This document shows positions 6,546 to 9,715 of a DNA stretch of 9,715 bases, piece by piece. The notes beneath the pieces are model-generated. The model was given only the letters and a program-made list of their open reading frames with translations, did no database searches and was not told the origin of the DNA. The stretch is from Methylovirgula sp. (lineage in GTDB: Bacteria > Pseudomonadota > Alphaproteobacteria > Rhizobiales > Beijerinckiaceae). Location of the stretch: assembly GCA_030040215.1 (NCBI GenBank), contig JASHUD010000104.1, positions 1 to 9,715 on the forward strand, given 5' to 3'. Position 1 is the stretch's first letter. Each line of letters begins with the position of its first letter. The position numbers and the translations under genes were made by a program.

Positions 6546-7976
6546 ATGAGAGTTCCGATCGGGCTGGCGGTGACGCCGGCGCTTTTGCTCGCTGCGTGCG
6601 ACCTCGCTCCCGCCTATCATCCCCCCGTCGTCGAAGTGCCGGCCCACTTCAAGGAAGCCGGGAACTGGAAATTGGCGCAACCGCTCGACGACCGGCCGCA
6701 TGGCGAATGGTGGCGCAGTTTCAAAGACCCACTGTTGAATAAGCTCGAGCCGGAGGTCGAAGCCGCGAATCCGGATCTTGCCGCGGCGCTCGCCAATTAT
6801 CTGCAGTCGCGCGATTACGTCGCGCAGGCGCAAGCCGCCTTCTACCCGACCGTAAGCCACGAAACGGACCTTTCTTACAACAAACAGTCGGCAAACCGTC
6901 CGCTGCGCTCGGCCGACGAGCCGACGTATTATGGCGCGAACACCATCGGTATTCAGGCAAGCTACGAGGTCGATCTGTGGGGTCGTATCCGCGATCTTGT
7001 CAAGTCGGCGCAAGCGCAGGCGCAGGCAAGCAAGGCGGACCTTGAATCGGTTCGCATCAGCCTGCAGGCGGAACTGGCGCGCGACTACGTGAGTCTGCGC
7101 GGCCTCGATCGCGAAACCAAGCTTTTGCGCGATACGGTAAATGCCTATCAGGCGGCGCTTGATCTCACCCGCGAGCGCTTGGCGGGAAAGATCGGCGCGC
7201 CCATCGACGTGGCGCGCGCCGAGGTGCAGCTTGAGGACGCCAAAGCGTTGCTCGCCGACGTGATCGGGCCGCGCGCGGCGTATGAACACGCGATCGCCAC
7301 TCTTATTGGCCAGCCGGCCTCGACATTTTCGATTCCCGCAACCGATAAGCCGATGGCGATTCCGACGTTTCCCCCGGGCTTTCCTTCCAACTTGCTGGAA
7401 CGCCGCCCGGACATCGCGGCGGCGGAACGCCAAACTGCGGCGGCCAACGAGTCGATCGGCGTGGCGCGCGCTGCGTTCTTCCCAACGTTGACGCTCAACG
7501 GCATGGCCGGCGAGCAGGATACCGGGCTAAATCTGCTGTCGTTGCCCAACAGCCTCTGGTCGGTCGGCCCCACCGTTTATCTGCCTTTGTTCGACGGCGG
7601 ACTACGACATGCCCAGCTTGCCGCTGCCGAAGCGGCCTATCTGCAAACCGTCGCGCATTACCGCAGCGTGGTGCTGCATGCGATCCAGGAGGTCGAGGAC
7701 GATCTCGCAAACATCCGTTCTTTCCGGATCGAGGGTGCCGACGACGTCGTGGCGGCCCGATCGGCGCAACGTGCCTCAGATTTGGCGCTAACCGCCTACC
7801 GCGAAGGCGCCACCAACTATCTCGACGTGGTGACCGCACAGACCGCCGCGCTTGACGCGGAGCGCGCCATGATTGCCGTCGAGACGCGCCGATTGCAGAT
7901 GAGCGTCGCTTTGATCTTGGCGCTCGGCGGCGACTGGTCGGCGGCGGAACTGGCGGTGGTCAACGCCGACCCGTAA
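6546..7976 (+). CDS. RND efflux outer-membrane channel lipoprotein (NodT/OprM family)
   Basis: The 476-residue product is the TolC-like exit duct of the pump. The signal peptide ends in the lipobox LAAC (Cys18), so the mature protein should be a lipoprotein; the residue after the cysteine is Asp19. The two outer-membrane efflux repeats are visible. The first contains EWWRSFKDPLLNKLE (54-68), ANPDLAAA, and YEVDLWGR (140-147), the last a NodT-family hallmark. The second contains LLERRPDIAAAERQ (283-296), VARAAFFPTLTLNG, LPLFDGG (346-352), IQEVEDDLA and YREGATNYLDV (418-428). ATG 6546 has a GGGGGA Shine-Dalgarno sequence at 6534-6539 and is followed directly by the signal peptide; the frame is open upstream without adding sensible sequence. 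The gap to the adaptor gene is 23 bases. It belongs to the same operon and is the third component of the pump. Confidence 0.94.
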   Translation: MRVPIGLAVTPALLLAACDLAPAYHPPVVEVPAHFKEAGNWKLAQPLDDRPHGEWWRSFKDPLLNKLEPEVEAANPDLAAALANYLQSRDYVAQAQAAFYPTVSHETDLSYNKQSANRPLRSADEPTYYGANTIGIQASYEVDLWGRIRDLVKSAQAQAQASKADLESVRISLQAELARDYVSLRGLDRETKLLRDTVNAYQAALDLTRERLAGKIGAPIDVARAEVQLEDAKALLADVIGPRAAYEHAIATLIGQPASTFSIPATDKPMAIPTFPPGFPSNLLERRPDIAAAERQTAAANESIGVARAAFFPTLTLNGMAGEQDTGLNLLSLPNSLWSVGPTVYLPLFDGGLRHAQLAAAEAAYLQTVAHYRSVVLHAIQEVEDDLANIRSFRIEGADDVVAARSAQRASDLALTAYREGATNYLDVVTAQTAALDAERAMIAVETRRLQMSVALILALGGDWSAAELAVVNADP

Positions 7977-7995
7977 TTGCGCATTGCGCCCAATA

Positions 7996-8003
7996 GGGGA
8001 GGA
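7996..8003 (+). promoter_or_regulatory. Strong Shine-Dalgarno sequence deciding the start of the Cys-rich gene
   Basis: GGGGAGGA ends four bases before ATG 8008. It favours this ATG over the in-frame TTG at 7984, which would add eight residues without a ribosome binding site. Confidence 0.7.
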
Positions 8004-8007
8004 CGAG

Positions 8008-8400
8008 ATGCAAGAACAAATCTGCCGCTGCGCCGATTGCCTCTATTGGGAGCACGGCGACGCAACAGAGGGCCTTTGCCGCCGCCATGCGCCCGCCGCA
8101 AGTCAGAGGATGGATGAAGTGGGGCATTGGCCGGAAACGCGCGCCACGGACGGCTGCGCAGAAGGCGCGCGCGGGCCGGGCGCGCCGGTACAATGCATGC
8201 TCTGTGTCTATTGGAGCCAGCCGAGCGGTGGCCTTGATCCCGAACGCCGCCACGATCAACCCTTGGCGTGGTGGCACCATGCCGGCCATTGCCATCGACG
8301 CGCGCCGCTTCCTACCCCGGAGCCCGGTGCGCGCGGCTTCTGGCGCGCCACCGCCGCACAGGACGCCTGCGGCGACGGTGAAGCGCGCGCGTCAGCCTGA
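8008..8400 (+). CDS. Cysteine-rich hypothetical protein with a duplicated four-Cys module
   Basis: The 130-residue protein has no predicted signal peptide or membrane helix, so it is probably cytosolic. I do not recognise a named family. It is built from two copies of one pattern: C-x2-C-[LV]-Y-W, then G-x-C followed by an Arg-rich stretch and A-P, then W-x2-T-x3-D-x-C. Copy one uses Cys8, Cys11, Cys24 and Cys50 with Trp14, Trp41 and Thr44; copy two uses Cys63, Cys66, Cys95 and Cys121 with Trp69, Trp112 and Thr115. The third and fourth cysteines are 25 residues apart in both copies, while the second to third spacing grows from 12 to 28 residues. Four cysteines per copy suggest a structural zinc or iron site, which is inference. 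Cys6 is an extra cysteine outside the repeat. The gene starts 31 bases after the channel gene and precedes the DUF202-like gene by 45 bases. Confidence 0.8.
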   Translation: MQEQICRCADCLYWEHGDATEGLCRRHAPAASQRMDEVGHWPETRATDGCAEGARGPGAPVQCMLCVYWSQPSGGLDPERRHDQPLAWWHHAGHCHRRAPLPTPEPGARGFWRATAAQDACGDGEARASA

Positions 8401-8445
8401 AACACGAGAGTTGCGTTCGGCAACGACAAGCCATCGAGGCAAACC

Positions 8446-8838
8446 ATGATCAAAAATTTCCGGGACCACGCAGCCAACGAGCGCACATTCCTTGCCTGGG
8501 TACGCACTTCCATCGCGGTCATGGCATTTGGCTTTATCGTCGAGAGATTCGATCTATTTCTGGAGATCGCCGCTCCAACGCTTGCGGTTCGCGCGCTGCC
8601 GTGGCCGGGTCAGCGATTTGGGAATATCGTTGGACTTGTCCTCATTGTACTCGGCACCGCCATGGTCGCTGTCGCGATGCTCCGCTTTCTCCGCGATGCG
8701 AAGGCCATCGACAGCGAAGAAGTGCGTTCGCACCCGAGATCGCGGATTGACATCGCACTAGCCACGTTGCTGGTTCTTCTCGGCGGCGCCCTCTTCGTTT
8801 ATTTGTCGCACGCGCTCGTCACCTCGGGCAAAAGCTAA
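8446..8838 (+). CDS. DUF202/YidH-like small membrane protein
   Basis: The 130-residue protein contains NERTFLAWVRTSIAVMAFGF at 11-30, the signature of the DUF202 (YidH) family, whose function is not established. Three transmembrane helices are evident at about 17-34, 59-81 and 102-124, joined by a loop of about 25 residues and a charged cytosolic stretch (RFLRDAKAIDSEEVRSHPRSR). The length is close to that usual for the family. ATG 8446 has a modest GAGG element at 8436-8439. The 45-base gap before it contains a small hairpin (GTTGC/GCAAC, 8410-8424) without a T-run. The gene is co-directional with the Cys-rich gene and the efflux operon. Whether it is co-transcribed with them, or contributes to envelope function, cannot be told. 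Confidence 0.88.
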   Translation: MIKNFRDHAANERTFLAWVRTSIAVMAFGFIVERFDLFLEIAAPTLAVRALPWPGQRFGNIVGLVLIVLGTAMVAVAMLRFLRDAKAIDSEEVRSHPRSRIDIALATLLVLLGGALFVYLSHALVTSGKS

Positions 8839-8901
8839 CGCGGCGCGGCGGCGCGCGGCATTGACCCTCCTCTGCAAGGCCTAATCGCAGTCTCACAACC
8901 G

Positions 8902-9387
8902 ATGTTCACCCCCGAACTCCTGCAGCGCGCGGAAAACCTCGTCGCATTTTATCGCGCCCAACGGCTCACCTTGGTGACGGCGGAATCCTGCACCGGCGGG
9001 CTCGTTGCCGGCCTCATTACCGAAATTCCCGGCGCGTCGAATGTGCTCGAACGCGGCTATGTCACCTATTCCAACCGCGCCAAAGAGGAGGACCTCGGCG
9101 TGGGACGCGCTCTTCTCGACCGATTTGGCGCCGTGAGCCGCGAGATTGCACGAGCGATGGCCGAGGGGGCGCTGGCGCATTCCGCCGCAACGATCGCGCT
9201 GGCCGTGACCGGCATCGCCGGCCCGGACGGCGGGTCGGCTGAAAAGCCGGTCGGGCTGGTGCATTTCGGCTACGGCCGTGTGGGAGCTATCAAACTGGTC
9301 GAAAAACGCTACGGCGACCTCAGCCGGTCCGGCATACGCCTGGCGGCGGTCGCAACCGCGCTCGATTTGCTTGCCAGCGCGCCTTAG
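8902..9387 (+). CDS. pncC: CinA C-terminal domain protein, nicotinamide-nucleotide amidohydrolase (PncC type)
   Basis: This 161-residue stand-alone CinA_C domain lacks the N-terminal MoaB/CinA-like domain of full-length CinA. Characterised members deamidate nicotinamide mononucleotide to nicotinic acid mononucleotide, returning pyridine nucleotide breakdown products to NAD synthesis in the cytosol. Family motifs present are TAESCTGGL (26-34), YSNRAKEEDLGV (56-67, with Lys61) and AVTGIAGPDGGSAEKPVGLV (101-120). The C-terminal GDLSRSGIR has Leu where many relatives have Arg after GD. ATG 8902 gives the normal domain length, but no clear Shine-Dalgarno sequence precedes it. The 63 bases upstream of it (8839-8901) start with a CG-rich run and show no clear promoter. 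The stop codon overlaps that of the minus-strand gene. Biochemical activity is inferred from the family only. Confidence 0.9.
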   Translation: MFTPELLQRAENLVAFYRAQRLTLVTAESCTGGLVAGLITEIPGASNVLERGYVTYSNRAKEEDLGVGRALLDRFGAVSREIARAMAEGALAHSAATIALAVTGIAGPDGGSAEKPVGLVHFGYGRVGAIKLVEKRYGDLSRSGIRLAAVATALDLLASAP

Positions 9388-9715
9388 CCGGCGCCGTAGA
9401 CCAGGTCGGCACGGCTTTCAAAGGCTTCGGCGAACCGGCGAAAGGCCGCTTCGAACATCCCGCCGACCAGCAAAGCGAAGGCGCGGCTCTTGAATTCGTA
9501 GGCGATATCGAACTCGACATCGCTGGAGTCCGCTCCTACTTCGCTGAATTTCCAGCGATTTTCTAGATGGCGGAAAGGCCCGCTGATATATTCGACAAGA
9601 ATTTCGCGTTTGTCCCGGTCCAGAGTCACGCGGCTCGTAAAGCTCTCCCGGACGGCTTTATAGCCGACCTGCATGTCGGCAACGAGAACTTCGCGTCCGT
9701 CCGGCAAAAAGCTGC
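9384..9715 (-). CDS. RatA/COQ10-family START-domain protein (5' end cut off by window)
   Basis: The minus-strand frame is open to the window edge, so the N-terminus (roughly 40 residues, judged by the usual length near 150) lies outside. The visible 109 residues match the family: PDGREVLVADMQVGYKAVRE, FTSRVTLDRDKREILVEYI, SGPFRHLENRWKF, then VEFDIAYEFKSRAFALLVGG and a C-terminal helix FEAAFRRFAEAFESRA. Members bind ubiquinone or another lipid in a START-like (Polyketide_cyc) cavity; COQ10 assists ubiquinone function in respiration, whereas Escherichia coli RatA has been described as a ribosome-association toxin. The alphaproteobacterial versions are closer to COQ10, so the toxin label should be treated with caution. 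The TAA stop lies at 9384-9386 on the minus strand. The gene is convergent with the CinA-type gene. Confidence 0.9.
   Translation of the reverse strand, partial: SFLPDGREVLVADMQVGYKAVRESFTSRVTLDRDKREILVEYISGPFRHLENRWKFSEVGADSSDVEFDIAYEFKSRAFALLVGGMFEAAFRRFAEAFESRADLVYGAG

Noticed and set aside
6312..7433. Minus-strand frame of 373 codons opposite the adaptor and channel genes
   Set aside because: Crosses two well-supported plus-strand genes and has no family motifs.
7984..8007. TTG start for the Cys-rich protein
   Set aside because: The ATG at 8008 has a strong Shine-Dalgarno sequence at good distance, and the extra eight residues add nothing recognisable.
8839..8860. CG-rich run after the DUF202-like gene as a terminator
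   Set aside because: The run is not self-complementary enough for a defined stem and is not followed by a T-run.
9384..9715. Toxin-antitoxin system based on the RatA name
   Set aside because: The family is COQ10-like, no antitoxin partner is seen, and the neighbouring CinA-type gene is a metabolic enzyme.

Overview
The window looks like chromosomal DNA of a GC-rich alphaproteobacterium, probably in the Hyphomicrobiales. This rests on codon usage, on the style of the protein sequences, and on a cinA-type gene lying next to a RatA/COQ10-type gene, an arrangement I recall from alphaproteobacterial genomes. Genus is not determinable by eye; a Beijerinckiaceae/Methylocystaceae-like source is only a guess. 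No mobile element, CRISPR array, tRNA or rRNA was seen.

Layout. Positions 1-1792 hold the end of an OmpR-family response regulator (5' part cut off by the window) and an overlapping membrane sensor histidine kinase. A 325-bp gene-free stretch (1793-2117) follows. It contains an inverted repeat flanked by a near-perfect direct repeat, a strongly AT-rich island and a GC-rich hairpin, and is the best candidate for a regulated promoter. Positions 2118-7976 are a compact tripartite RND efflux operon in the order permease, periplasmic adaptor, outer-membrane lipoprotein channel. Downstream on the same strand, with short gaps, are a 130-residue cysteine-rich protein of unknown function made of two copies of one four-cysteine module (8008-8400) and a three-helix DUF202/YidH-like membrane protein (8446-8838). 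The last part looks like conserved housekeeping DNA: a stand-alone CinA C-terminal domain protein (NMN deamidase, PncC type) meets, tail to tail with overlapping stop codons, the 3' part of a RatA/COQ10-type START-domain gene on the minus strand.

How it fits together (inference). The sensor kinase would detect an envelope or chemical signal, phosphorylate the response regulator and so control the RND operon, whose three products would form one export channel across both membranes. The substrate cannot be read from the sequence. The permease belongs to a variant in which the transmembrane-10 lysine of AcrB is replaced by alanine. The two small downstream genes may be read through from the efflux operon or may be independent.

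Most of the window is ordinary. The least explained item is the duplicated cysteine-module protein; the next are the repeat cluster before the permease and the altered proton-relay residue of the permease.
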